Assembly (NCBI RefSeq): GCF_001541225.1
Contig: NZ_LMTS01000049.1
Coordinates: forward strand, 46,411-90,036
From: Variovorax sp. WDL1
Lineage (GTDB): Bacteria > Pseudomonadota > Gammaproteobacteria > Burkholderiales > Burkholderiaceae_C
Direction of reading: 5' to 3'
DNA length: 43,626 bases
Shown here: positions 25,825 through 34,459 of the stretch, in pieces
How positions within the stretch are numbered: position 1 is the stretch's first letter
How the letters are laid out: every line of letters begins with the position of its first letter
Notes under the pieces: generated by a model
The model's input: only the letters and a program-made list of their open reading frames with translations
The model's database searches: none
What the model was told of the DNA's origin: nothing
Translations under genes and position numbers: made by a program

Positions 25825-27927
25825 TTGATTTCCAGCTTTTTCAAGCGGCCGAGGGCCGCATCGCTTCTGGCGGGGTACATGGCCATTTCAGCTTCATCGC
25901 CGGTGTTTGCGCAAACGACCAGCGGCGGCGCCCTGCCCGAGGTGCGCGTCGATGCGCACGCCGAGGTAGAAACCGCCACCACGCCTGTAATCGGCTACCG
26001 TGCGAAGAACGCCGTCACCGCGACCAAGACCGACACACCGCTGGCCGAGACGCCGCAGGCGGTGACGGTGATCACGCGTGACCAGATCGTCGACCAGGGC
26101 GCTACCAACCTGCAGGACGCGCTCACCTACGCGGCCGGCGTGCGCTCGGACGCCTATGGCCTGGATGCGCGCACCGACTCGGTCCGCGTGCGCGGCGCCT
26201 ACCCGGATGTCTTCCTCGACGGCCTGCGACAGGCCTACGGGTACTACACCAGCACCACCCGCACCGAGCCCTACACGCTGGAGCGCCTCGAGGTGCTGCG
26301 CGGGCCATCGGGGATGCTGTTCGGGTCGGGCACGGCGGCCGGCATCGTCAACATGGTGAGCAAGCGGCCGCTGCAGGAGACGCAGCGCGAGATCGGCGTG
26401 CAACTCGGCAGCTGGAACCGCCGCCAGCTCCAGGCCGACCTGACCGGTCCGTTGACCGCCGACGGCCAGTGGTCGTACCGCCTGATCGCGGTCGCGCGCG
26501 AAGCCGATACGCAAGTCGATTTCGTGCCGGACGACCGCCGGTTGATCGCGCCCTCGCTGACCTGGCGTCCGAGCGCGGCCACCTCGCTCACGCTGCAGGG
26601 GCTCTACCAAAAGGACAAGAGCGGCACGACCTCGCAGTTCTTGCCGTGGGAGGGCACGATCCTGCCGAATCCGAACGGCCGCCTGCCCCTCAGCCGCTTC
26701 ATCGGCGAACCCGGCGACTACTACGACAGCGAGCGCAAGACCTTCGGCTGGCTCTTCGAGCACAGGTTCAACGACCGCTTCACCTTCCGCCAGAACTTCC
26801 GCCACGCGCAAAACGAGAACGACAACAGCTACCACTACGGCGACTTTTTTTCGATCACGGGGGGGTGGGGCCTGGACCCGGTCTCCAAGCGCCGCCTGGG
26901 CCGCGTCCTCGACAGCTACCTCACGCGAAACCGCATCGACACGCTCGACAACCATCTCGAGAGCCACTTCGAGACCGGCGCGCTCAAGCACACGCTGCTG
27001 GTCGGCGCCGACTACTCGCGCCAGCGCGAGAACGTCAGGGGCGCCAGCACGTACAGCGACATCGACGCCTATGCGCCGCTCTACGGTTTCCGCCAGGAGC
27101 CCGAGCGCGTCGCGATGCCGCGTACGAAGCAGCGCGCAACCGGCGTCTACCTGCAGGACCAGATCAAGCTGGGCAACTGGAACTTCATCGCCGGCCTGCG
27201 GCACGACCGCGTCGTCTCGGGCGCCGAGGGCAGCGAGGATGCGCGGGACAGCGCGACCACCAAGCGCCTAGGTGTGCTCTACGCCTTTCCCGCGGGCTGG
27301 TCGCCGTACGTGAGCTACGCCGAATCCTTTACGCCGCAATCGCCACGGATGGGCCACGTGTTCACGCCGCTGCGCGGCGAGCAGTGGGAGGTCGGGGTCA
27401 AGTACGAGCCCGCCGGCCGCAGCCTCGCCTTCAGCGCTGCCGCTTATGACCTGCGCGAGAAGAACCAGATCTCGCAGCCGCTGCCGAACGTCTATCGGCA
27501 GTTGGGGCAGACCAAGACCCGTGGCGTCGAGCTCGAGGCCAAGGGCTCCATCACGCCCAACCTCGACGTCACGGCGCACTACAACTACACCGACCTCGAC
27601 GAGCAGCTCGAGGGCGTGCCGCGGCACCAGGCCGCCGTGTGGGCCAAGTACCGCTTCGCCATCGCAGGCGTGCCCGGCTTCTCCGCCGGCGCCGGCGTAC
27701 GGCACATGGGCGCGTTCCGCGACGTGTCCTTCGGCGGCTACGGCCCGCGCATCCCCAGCGTCACGCTGCTGGACCTGGTGTTCGCCTACGAGACTGCCAG
27801 CTGGCGCTATGCGCTGAACATCAACAACGCTACGGACAAGGAGTACTTCAGCACCTGCCTGTCGCGCGGCGATTGCTGGTGGGGCACGCGCCGCAACATC
27901 GTGGCCAGCGCCACGTACCGCTTCTAG
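25825..27927 (+). CDS. TonB-dependent siderophore receptor (FhuA/FpvA-like)
   Basis: A 700-residue outer-membrane receptor. A signal peptide ends near VFA (27-29); the plug domain follows at about 60-170 with DTPLAETPQAVTVITRDQI, LTYAAGVRSDAYG, RGAYPDVFLDGL and LEVLRGPSGMLFGSGTAAGIVNMVSKRP, all siderophore-receptor hallmarks. The beta-barrel ends in YRF. It should import a ferric hydroxamate-type siderophore using TonB energy; the exact ligand is unknown. The first possible start is TTG at 25825; a GAGG lies only 2 nt away, and the stretch from the in-frame stop at 25783 has no ATG, so the TTG is forced unless translation begins at Met19. A Fur box precedes it and PepSY follows. Confidence 0.92.
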   Translation: MISSFFKRPRAASLLAGYMAISASSPVFAQTTSGGALPEVRVDAHAEVETATTPVIGYRAKNAVTATKTDTPLAETPQAVTVITRDQIVDQGATNLQDALTYAAGVRSDAYGLDARTDSVRVRGAYPDVFLDGLRQAYGYYTSTTRTEPYTLERLEVLRGPSGMLFGSGTAAGIVNMVSKRPLQETQREIGVQLGSWNRRQLQADLTGPLTADGQWSYRLIAVAREADTQVDFVPDDRRLIAPSLTWRPSAATSLTLQGLYQKDKSGTTSQFLPWEGTILPNPNGRLPLSRFIGEPGDYYDSERKTFGWLFEHRFNDRFTFRQNFRHAQNENDNSYHYGDFFSITGGWGLDPVSKRRLGRVLDSYLTRNRIDTLDNHLESHFETGALKHTLLVGADYSRQRENVRGASTYSDIDAYAPLYGFRQEPERVAMPRTKQRATGVYLQDQIKLGNWNFIAGLRHDRVVSGAEGSEDARDSATTKRLGVLYAFPAGWSPYVSYAESFTPQSPRMGHVFTPLRGEQWEVGVKYEPAGRSLAFSAAAYDLREKNQISQPLPNVYRQLGQTKTRGVELEAKGSITPNLDVTAHYNYTDLDEQLEGVPRHQAAVWAKYRFAIAGVPGFSAGAGVRHMGAFRDVSFGGYGPRIPSVTLLDLVFAYETASWRYALNINNATDKEYFSTCLSRGDCWWGTRRNIVASATYRF

Positions 27928-27947
27928 TCCCGAGGAATACCTCCGCG

Positions 27948-29132
27948 ATGAACACCAGACGAATCAAGACCTGGGCCTGGGTGCACAAGTGGAGCAGCCT
28001 GGTCTGCACCGTCTTCATGCTGCTCCTGTGCATCACCGGGCTGCCGCTGATCTTCCACCACGAGATCGGCCACCTGCTGGGCACCGAGGTCGAGGCGCCG
28101 AAGATGGCACCCGGCACGCCGCGCGCCAGCCTGGACCGCGTGATCGCGACGGCGCATGCGCTGCATCCCGATCGCGTGGTGCAGTTCGTCTCGCAGCCCG
28201 AGGACGACGACGGCCTCTGGTTCGTCACGCTCACGCCCACGCCCGCGCCTACCGACGACTTCAAGTCGGTCGCGATCGACGCGCGCACCGCCCAGGTGCT
28301 GGCGCAGCCCAAGTTCGACGAAGGCTTCATGTGGGTGATGTTCAAGCTCCACGTGGACCTCTTCGCCGGGCTGCCCGGCAAGCTGTTCCTGGGCTTCATG
28401 GGCCTGCTGCTGCTGGTGGCCATCGTCAGCGGCGTGGTGTTGTATGCGCCGTTCATGCGCAAGCTCGACTTCGGCACCGTGCGGCGCGAGCGCCGGCCGC
28501 GCCTCAAGTGGCTGGACCTGCACAACCTTCTGGGCATCGTCACGCTGGTGTGGGCCTTCACCGTGGGCGCCACCGGCATGATCAACACCTGGGCCGACCT
28601 GGTGATCAAGTACTGGCAGTACGACCAGCTCAGCGCGCTGCTCGCGCCCTACAAGGGCCAGCCCGAGACGCCCAAGGCCGAGCGCGGCTCGGTGCAGCGT
28701 TCGCTGGAGGTCGCGCTCGAGCGTGCGCCGGGGATGAAGGTCTCGTTCATCGCCTTTCCGGGCACGGCGTTCTCGAGCCCGCACCACAACACGGTCTTCC
28801 TGCGCGGCAACGAGCCCTTCACCTCGCGCCTGCTGCAGCCGGTGCTGGTGGATGCCCGGAGCAACGAAATGACCGCGAGCCCGAAGCTCCCCTGGTATCT
28901 CACGGCCCTGCTGGTCTCGCAGCCGCTGCACTTCGGTGACTACGGCGGCATGCCGATGCAGATTCTCTGGGCGCTGCTGGACATCGCCACCATCGTCGTA
29001 CTGGGCAGTGGCCTCTACCTGTGGCTCAAGCGCGGCAAGGCGGTGCCCACCACAAAGTCCGAGAGCTCGGGCCAGAGCGCCCCGCCGGCCCCCATGTCGC
29101 GGCCGACTGTCACGGCCAAGGCGGGCTCATGA
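27948..29132 (+). CDS. PepSY domain-containing membrane protein
   Basis: A 394-residue inner-membrane protein of the PepSY-associated helix family. Helices are seen at about 16-37 (VCTVFMLLLCITGLPLIF), 138-162, 187-206 and 346-366, with periplasmic PepSY regions between. The N-terminal KTWAWVHKWSSLVCTVF and later LHVDLFAGLPGK and WLDLHNLLGIVTL patterns place conserved histidines at the membrane faces. Members next to siderophore receptors are thought to act in periplasmic ferric-siderophore reduction (FsrB/PiuB-like); that role is inferred from context. It starts 21 nt after the receptor gene, with GAGGA upstream, and overlaps the next small gene. Confidence 0.88.
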   Translation: MNTRRIKTWAWVHKWSSLVCTVFMLLLCITGLPLIFHHEIGHLLGTEVEAPKMAPGTPRASLDRVIATAHALHPDRVVQFVSQPEDDDGLWFVTLTPTPAPTDDFKSVAIDARTAQVLAQPKFDEGFMWVMFKLHVDLFAGLPGKLFLGFMGLLLLVAIVSGVVLYAPFMRKLDFGTVRRERRPRLKWLDLHNLLGIVTLVWAFTVGATGMINTWADLVIKYWQYDQLSALLAPYKGQPETPKAERGSVQRSLEVALERAPGMKVSFIAFPGTAFSSPHHNTVFLRGNEPFTSRLLQPVLVDARSNEMTASPKLPWYLTALLVSQPLHFGDYGGMPMQILWALLDIATIVVLGSGLYLWLKRGKAVPTTKSESSGQSAPPAPMSRPTVTAKAGS

Positions 29133-29323
29133 CGAGGCCACGCCAAGGTTTCTGGCACCTGTGGGGCTGGCCGGTCGTGCTGGGCGTGCTCACTTCCGTC
29201 GGCCTGGTGTCGGCGCTTTTCAGCGACGGCGGACTGGGCGATGCGGTCGCCTGGGTCGCACTCGGCATTCCGACGGGGGTGGGCTTCTGGTACGGCTGGC
29301 GGCGCCCGCGCGGAGGCTTCTAA
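29129..29323 (+). CDS. Small membrane protein of unknown function
   Basis: A 64-residue protein beginning MTRPRQGFWHLWGWPVVLGV, with two hydrophobic segments (about 12-30 and 36-54) and a basic Trp/Arg-rich C-terminus. The ATG overlaps the PepSY stop as ATGA, and the gene lies between PepSY and a second TonB receptor, so it is translationally coupled to an iron-uptake operon. I do not recognise the family; similar short proteins are, from memory, often found beside PepSY proteins in Comamonadaceae. A helper subunit of the PepSY protein is possible. An upstream extension of the frame lies wholly inside the PepSY gene and was rejected. Confidence 0.7.
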   Translation: MTRPRQGFWHLWGWPVVLGVLTSVGLVSALFSDGGLGDAVAWVALGIPTGVGFWYGWRRPRGGF

Positions 29324-29397
29324 TTTCAAGGGCGCACCCGGCGCCATAGGGTCTTGCCCGCCACGGCGGCACGGCGGCTGGCCGCAGAATCGCCGCG

Positions 29398-31515
29398 ATG
29401 ACATCACGCCTCGCCATGGCCGGCCTGCTCGCCGCCGCCTCCTGTGCCGTCCAGGCGCAGGAGGCTACGCCTTCGCCCACGCTGCCCGAGATCACCGTGT
29501 CCACTCCGCGCGGCGAAGTACGGCCTTTCGACGTGCCCGGCTCCGTCGACCGAGTCGAGGGCAGCGAGATGCGCGATGCGCGGCTGGGGGTGAACCTTTC
29601 CGAGAGCCTGGGCCCGGTGCCGGGGCTGCAGGTCCAGAACCGACAGAACTACGCGCAGGACTTGCAGTTGTCCATCCGCGGCTTCGGCGCGCGCTCCACC
29701 TTCGGCGTGCGCGGCGTGCGCCTCTACGTGGACGGCGTCCCGGCCACGCTCCCCGACGGCCAGGGCCAGACCTCCAACATCGACATCGGCTCCGCCGGCC
29801 GCGTCGAAATCCTGCGCGGGCCCTTCTCGGCGCTCTACGGCAATTCGTCCGGCGGCGTGGTGCAGGCCTTCACCGAGGAAGGGGAGGGGCCGCCCACACT
29901 GGGCTTCTCGGTGGCCGGCGGCAGCTTCGGCACCTGGCGCGCCGGCAGCAAGCTGAGCGGTTCGGCCGGCGCCGTCGACTACACCCTGAGTGCGAGCCGC
30001 TTCCACACCGACGGCTGGCGCGAGCACAGCGCGGCAGACCGCGAGATCCAGAACGGCAAGCTGGGCTTTCGCCTGGACGACGGCAGCAAGCTCACCGTGG
30101 TCTTCAACAGCGTGCATGTCCATGCCCAGGACCCGTTGGGCCTGTCGGCCGAGCAATACGCGCTCAACCCGCGCGGCGCCGGGCTGGCGACTCTCTTCGA
30201 CACGCGCAAGACGGTGGACCAGCAGCAGCTGGGCCTCACGTACGAGCGCCGCATCGATGCGCGCAACGCGCTGCGCTTGATGGTCTACGGCGGGCAGCGC
30301 AGCACCGTGCAGTTCCAGTCGATCCCCCCTTCCGCGCAACTGAACCCGTTGCATGCCGGCGGCGTGATCGACCTGGCGCGCGATTACGGCGGCGTCGACC
30401 TGCGCTGGAGTGCCAACCTGCAGCTGGCCGACCGACCCTTCGACCTGGTCGCCGGCCTGGCGTACGACAACCTGCGAGAGAAGCGCCGCGGCTTCGAGAA
30501 CTTCTTCGGGCGCGCGGCGGCCCCGCTGGCGCTCGGCGTGCAGGGCCGGCTGCGACGTGACGAGCGCAACGAGGTGCGCAATCTCGATCCCTATGTGCAG
30601 GTCAACTGGCGCTTGAGCGACCGCTGGACGCTGGAAGCCGGCGTGCGCCGCAGCAACGTCCGCTTTTCTTCGCACGACCTCTACATCCTCGGCCCCAACC
30701 GCGACGACAGCGGCAGCGCGCGCTACGGCAAGACCCTGCCTGTGGCCTCGCTGCGCTACCAGGTCACGCCTGACCTGGCGCTCTACGCCTCGGCCGGCCG
30801 TGGCTTCGAGACGCCGACGCTCAACGAACTGTCCTACCGCGCCGATGGCATCGGCGGGCTCAGTTTCGGGCTGCAGCCTTCGGTCAACACCAGCGTGGAG
30901 GTGGGCGCCAAGGCGCGCCTCGCAGGTGGGCTGCTGACCGCGGCCCTGTTCCAGACCCGCACGCGCGACGAGATCGTGACCAGCACCAACGTCGGTGGCC
31001 GCGCCACCTTCCAGAACGCCGGGCGCACGAAGCGCGATGGCTTCGAACTCTCGTGGCAGCACGAGACCCTGAACCACTGGCGCACGCAGCTGGCCTACAC
31101 CTGGCTCGACGCGCGCTACCGCGATGGGTTCTGCTCGCCTTCGCCCTGCAGTGCGGGCAGCACGGTGCCCGCCGGCAACCGCATCCCGGGCATCGCCGAG
31201 CACGCGCTCTTTGCCTCCTTCGGCTGGGTGCCGCCCGAGGGCTGGCGCGCCGGCGCCGAGCTGCGCGCACTCAGCCGCATCGCCGCCAACGACCGCAACA
31301 ACGCCCGCGCGCCGGGCTATGCGGTGGCCTCTCTCTACGCAGGGTACGTGAAGCGCTGGGAGCGCTGGGATCTCAACGCCTTCGCGCGGGTCGACAACCT
31401 CTTCGATCGGCGCTATGTCGGGTCGGTGATCGTCAACGAAGGCAATGCCCGCTACTTCGAGCCCGCCCTGGGGCGCAACTGGACGGTTGGCATCGGAGCG
31501 GCGTATCGTTTCTGA
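29398..31515 (+). CDS. TonB-dependent receptor (YncD/PqqU-like)
   Basis: A 705-residue outer-membrane receptor with a signal peptide ending VQA (18-20). The plug has LQLSIRGFGARSTFGVRGVR, LYVDGVPATLPDGQGQTSN and VEILRGPFSALYGNSSGGVV, close to the pattern of the YncD family, whose E. coli member takes up pyrroloquinoline quinone. The barrel ends in YRF. A TLPEITVSTPRGE stretch after the signal is the probable TonB box region. It lacks the siderophore-receptor FhuA-type features of the first receptor, so the ligand may not be a ferric siderophore. It lies 74 nt after the small membrane protein with no terminator or Fur box between, so it may be in the same operon. Confidence 0.87.
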   Translation: MTSRLAMAGLLAAASCAVQAQEATPSPTLPEITVSTPRGEVRPFDVPGSVDRVEGSEMRDARLGVNLSESLGPVPGLQVQNRQNYAQDLQLSIRGFGARSTFGVRGVRLYVDGVPATLPDGQGQTSNIDIGSAGRVEILRGPFSALYGNSSGGVVQAFTEEGEGPPTLGFSVAGGSFGTWRAGSKLSGSAGAVDYTLSASRFHTDGWREHSAADREIQNGKLGFRLDDGSKLTVVFNSVHVHAQDPLGLSAEQYALNPRGAGLATLFDTRKTVDQQQLGLTYERRIDARNALRLMVYGGQRSTVQFQSIPPSAQLNPLHAGGVIDLARDYGGVDLRWSANLQLADRPFDLVAGLAYDNLREKRRGFENFFGRAAAPLALGVQGRLRRDERNEVRNLDPYVQVNWRLSDRWTLEAGVRRSNVRFSSHDLYILGPNRDDSGSARYGKTLPVASLRYQVTPDLALYASAGRGFETPTLNELSYRADGIGGLSFGLQPSVNTSVEVGAKARLAGGLLTAALFQTRTRDEIVTSTNVGGRATFQNAGRTKRDGFELSWQHETLNHWRTQLAYTWLDARYRDGFCSPSPCSAGSTVPAGNRIPGIAEHALFASFGWVPPEGWRAGAELRALSRIAANDRNNARAPGYAVASLYAGYVKRWERWDLNAFARVDNLFDRRYVGSVIVNEGNARYFEPALGRNWTVGIGAAYRF

Positions 31516-31544
31516 TTTCCCGCTGCCAAAGCTGAGGAGCGCAG

Positions 31545-32180
31545 ATGGAATTCAAGGATCGACACGATGCGGGCCGGGTGCTCGCGAGCGCACTGGGCAA
31601 GTGGCGCGGCCAGCCTGATCTGGTGGTGCTGGCGCTGCCGCGCGGCGGTGTGCCGGTGGCCTGGGAAGTCGCCCGGGCGCTGCAGGCACCGCTCGACGTG
31701 CTGGTAGTGCGCAAGCTCGGCTTGCCGGGGCAGGAGGAGCTCGCGATGGGCGCGATCGGGCCCGGGGGCGTGCGCGTAATGTCCGATGTCGCGCGGATGT
31801 GGCCGGTGTCCGATGCCGAGGTCGAGCAGGTGATCGCACGCGAGCAGGCCGAACTGGCGCGCCGCGAGCGGCTCTACCGTGGCGAGCGTGCGCCGCTGGC
31901 ACTGGCCGGGCGCGTCGTCCTCCTGGTCGACGATGGCCTCGCCACCGGCGCCAGCATGCATGCGGCCGTGCTTGCGGTGCGCGCGATGCACGCGCAGCGC
32001 ATCGTGGTGGCGGTCCCCGTGGGGTCGAGGGAGGCCGTCCAACTGCTCGAAACGGTGGCCGACGAGGTGGTCTGCGTCCACGCGCCGGAGCCGTTCCGCG
32101 CCGTGGGCATCTGGTACGAGAACTTCGGGCAGACCAGCGACGAGGAGGTGCGCGGCCTGCTGCAGGGCGATGGTGCCTAG
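31545..32180 (+). CDS. Phosphoribosyltransferase family protein
   Basis: A 211-residue protein of the type I phosphoribosyltransferase fold. The PRPP-binding motif is VVLLVDDGLATGASM at 124-138; an N-terminal ALPRGGVPVAWEVA segment and LDVLVVRKLGLPGQEELAMGAI match the common 'phosphoribosyltransferase' proteins often fused to or found near dienelactone-hydrolase-like domains. The nucleobase, if any, is unknown and the enzyme may be regulatory. GAGGAG lies 7 nt before the ATG. It follows the TonB receptor by 29 nt without a terminator and converges on metK with a gap of 21 nt. Confidence 0.85.
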   Translation: MEFKDRHDAGRVLASALGKWRGQPDLVVLALPRGGVPVAWEVARALQAPLDVLVVRKLGLPGQEELAMGAIGPGGVRVMSDVARMWPVSDAEVEQVIAREQAELARRERLYRGERAPLALAGRVVLLVDDGLATGASMHAAVLAVRAMHAQRIVVAVPVGSREAVQLLETVADEVVCVHAPEPFRAVGIWYENFGQTSDEEVRGLLQGDGA

Positions 32181-32201
32181 CCCGCTGAAGGGCCGGGGCC
32201 C

Positions 32202-33383
32202 TTAGCGCCCGGCGGCGGCTCGCAGCGCCGCTGCCTTGCTCGTGTCTTCCCAGGTGAACTCGGGCTCTTCACGGCCGAAGTGGCCGTAGGCCGCGGTCTT
32301 GCCGTAGATCGGGCGCAGCAGGTCCAGCATCTGGATGATGCCCTTGGGGCGCAGGTCGAAATGCTCCTGCACCAGCTCCGCGAGCTTCTCGTCCGGGATC
32401 ACGCCGGTGCCTTCGGTGTAGACCGTCACGTTCATCGGGCGCGCCACGCCGATCGCGTAAGCCACCTGGATCTGGCATTGGCGCGCCAGGCCGGCGGCCA
32501 CGATGTTCTTGGCCACGTAGCGCGCCGCGTAGGCGGCCGAGCGGTCCACCTTGCTCGGGTCCTTGCCCGAGAAGGCGCCGCCGCCGTGCGGGCATGCACC
32601 GCCATAGGTGTCGACGATGATCTTGCGGCCCGTCAGGCCGCAGTCGCCCTGGGGGCCGCCGATGACGAAGCGGCCGGTCGGGTTGATCAGGTACTTGGTT
32701 TCCTTGAGCCACTCCTTGGGCAGCACCGGCTTGATGATCTCCTCGATGATCGCTTCGTTGAACGAGGCCTTCATCCTGGTCGGCGTCTCGCTCTGGTCCG
32801 GATGGTGCTGGGTGGATAGCACGACGGTGTCGATGCTGTGCGGCTTGCCGTCGACGTAGCGCATCGTGACCTGGCTCTTGGCGTCCGGGCGAAGGAAGGG
32901 CAGGCGGCCGTCCTTGCGCAGCTGTGCCTGGCGCTCCACGAGGCGATGGGCGTAGTAGATCGGCGCGGGCATCAGCTCGGGCGTCTCGTCGCAGGCGTAG
33001 CCGAACATCAGGCCCTGGTCGCCGGCGCCGGTGTTGAGGTGATCGTCGCTCGCGTGGTCCACGCCCTGCGCGATGTCGTTGGACTGCTTGTCGTAGCAGA
33101 CCATGACCGCGCAGCCCTTGTAGTCGATGCCGTATTCGGTGTTGTCGTAGCCGATGCGCTTGATGGTGTCCCGCGCGACCTGGATGTAGTCGACGTGGGC
33201 ATTGGTCGTGATCTCGCCGGCGAGCACCACCAGGCCGGTGTTGGTCAGCGTCTCGGCGGCCACGCGGCTGCGCGGGTCCTGGGCGAAGATCGCGTCGAGG
33301 ATGGCATCCGAGATCTGGTCCGCGACCTTGTCGGGATGGCCTTCGGAGACCGATTCGGAAGTGAAGAGAAAGTCGTTCGCCAT
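32202..33383 (-). CDS. metK: S-adenosylmethionine synthase
   Basis: A 393-residue cytosolic enzyme that makes S-adenosylmethionine from ATP and methionine. GHPDK (15-19) provides the ATP-binding start, [12 protein letters not shown] and the glycine-rich [16 protein letters not shown] loop are intact, and the C-terminal region is standard. Methionine at 33383 ([10 protein letters not shown]) is the usual start; the frame extends upstream to 33500, but that stretch is the structured leader. The only ribosome-binding site, TTGGAGT, lies 10 nt upstream and is fully paired in a predicted hairpin, so initiation may be regulated. The gene diverges from the acyltransferase at 33566. Confidence 0.97.
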   Translation of the reverse strand: MANDFLFTSESVSEGHPDKVADQISDAILDAIFAQDPRSRVAAETLTNTGLVVLAGEITTNAHVDYIQVARDTIKRIGYDNTEYGIDYKGCAVMVCYDKQSNDIAQGVDHASDDHLNTGAGDQGLMFGYACDETPELMPAPIYYAHRLVERQAQLRKDGRLPFLRPDAKSQVTMRYVDGKPHSIDTVVLSTQHHPDQSETPTRMKASFNEAIIEEIIKPVLPKEWLKETKYLINPTGRFVIGGPQGDCGLTGRKIIVDTYGGACPHGGGAFSGKDPSKVDRSAAYAARYVAKNIVAAGLARQCQIQVAYAIGVARPMNVTVYTEGTGVIPDEKLAELVQEHFDLRPKGIIQMLDLLRPIYGKTAAYGHFGREEPEFTWEDTSKAAALRAAAGR

Positions 33384-33392
33384 ATCGATGAA

Positions 33393-33471
33393 ACTCCAAG
33401 CAGTTGAATTGGCGCGTTGCCAATCCATTTGGAGTGTGGCGAACGCTTTAGCAGTGATGTTTAACGTCGCC
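33393..33471 (-). promoter_or_regulatory. metK: Structured metK leader sequestering the ribosome-binding site
   Basis: Two adjacent hairpins are visible in the minus-strand leader. The first (33471-33438) pairs GGCGA-CGTT with AGCG-T-TCGCC around an A-rich loop. The second (33435-33393) has an outer 7-bp stem, ACTCCAA with TTGGAGT, and an inner 6-bp stem, ATTGGC with GCCAAT, around AACGC. The 3' strand of the outer stem is the metK Shine-Dalgarno. This is the layout of a translational switch or thermosensor. I do not recognise a SAM riboswitch class in it. Confidence 0.55.
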
Positions 33472-33505
33472 CTGCAAGTAGTTCCATAACTCAGCGACAA
33501 TTTCG

Positions 33506-33511
33506 ATTGTA
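33506..33511 (-). promoter_or_regulatory. metK: Possible metK -10 box
   Basis: Minus-strand TACAAT (five of six to consensus) would start an mRNA near 33499 with a leader of about 115 nt that includes both hairpins. No good -35 is visible; an ACAAT/ATTGT repeat overlaps it. The divergent acyltransferase promoter was not found. Confidence 0.35.
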
Positions 33512-33565
33512 TTCGAGCCGCGCGATAGCCCGCGTGCGCCTCCTGGTTTCACCCCCTCCGACCGG

Positions 33566-34459
33566 ATGATCCTTCTGTTTCGATTGCTCGCCCATGTGCC
33601 GCTGCGCTGGATGCATGCCGCCGGCCGTTGCCTGGGCTGGCTGGTGTGGTGGGGTTCGCCCACTTATCGCCAGCGCTTCAAGGACAACGCCGAGCACGCC
33701 GGCTTCACGCCCGCGCAATACCGCCCCGCCATCGGCGCCGCCGGGGCCATGGCCGCAGAGCTGCCCTGGCTGTGGGCCCGGCCTCAGGGTGAGAGCGTGC
33801 TGCCGCGCATCGTGCGCTGGGAGGGCGTGGCCGAACTGGAGGCGGCGCTGGCGGCGCGCAAGGGCGTGATCGTCGCCTCGCCGCACGTCGGCTGCTGGGA
33901 GATCCTGGGGCAGGCGCTCGGCGAGCGCTTCGTCGACGCCTATGGCCCGATCACGGCCCTGTTCCGCCCGGCGCGCAAGAAATGGATGGCCGAGCTGATC
34001 GATGCCGGCTCGCGCGAGCGGCGTGGCCTGCAGATGCTTCCCACCAGCGTGGCCGGCGTGCGCGGGCTGATCCGCGCACTGCGGGCCGGCGGCTACACCG
34101 GCATCCTGCCGGACCAGGTGCCGCCGCTGGGGCAGGGCGTCTGGGCGCCCTTTTTCGGCCGGCCTGCCTACACGATGAGCCTGCTGCCGCGCCTGGCGCA
34201 GCAGACCGGGGCGCGTGTCTTCTTTGGCGTATGCGAGCGGCTGCCGCGCGGGGCAGGCTATGTCATTCGCCTGGCGCCCTTCGACGGCACCGCTTTGGGC
34301 GACCCGAAGGCCACGCCGGAGGCCGCCGCCGCCGCAATGAACGAAGGCATCGAGGCGCTGATTCGTGCGCTGCCGGGACAGTACGTCTGGGACTACGCAC
34401 GCTACAAGCAGCCGCGCGGCGAGGCAACAGCGGTGGCCGAAGCGGAGGCCGCGCGATGA
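33566..34459 (+). CDS. LpxL/HtrB-type lysophospholipid acyltransferase 1
   Basis: A 297-residue inner-membrane acyltransferase of the LpxL/LpxM lipid A family. An N-terminal amphipathic/hydrophobic segment (about 1-30) precedes the catalytic HX4E motif, His107 to Glu112 in SPHVGCWE; TALFRPARKKWM and ILPDQVPPLGQGVWAPFFGRPAYT are the family's substrate-binding blocks. These enzymes add secondary acyl chains to Kdo2-lipid A precursors. The stop overlaps the next acyltransferase start as ATGA, so two non-identical paralogues are coupled. No ribosome-binding site is evident before the ATG. Confidence 0.9.
   Translation: MILLFRLLAHVPLRWMHAAGRCLGWLVWWGSPTYRQRFKDNAEHAGFTPAQYRPAIGAAGAMAAELPWLWARPQGESVLPRIVRWEGVAELEAALAARKGVIVASPHVGCWEILGQALGERFVDAYGPITALFRPARKKWMAELIDAGSRERRGLQMLPTSVAGVRGLIRALRAGGYTGILPDQVPPLGQGVWAPFFGRPAYTMSLLPRLAQQTGARVFFGVCERLPRGAGYVIRLAPFDGTALGDPKATPEAAAAAMNEGIEALIRALPGQYVWDYARYKQPRGEATAVAEAEAAR

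Noticed and set aside
33384..33499. Known SAM-II or SAH riboswitch before metK
   Set aside because: The conserved core sequences and pseudoknot I remember for these classes are not present, so only an unclassified leader is reported.
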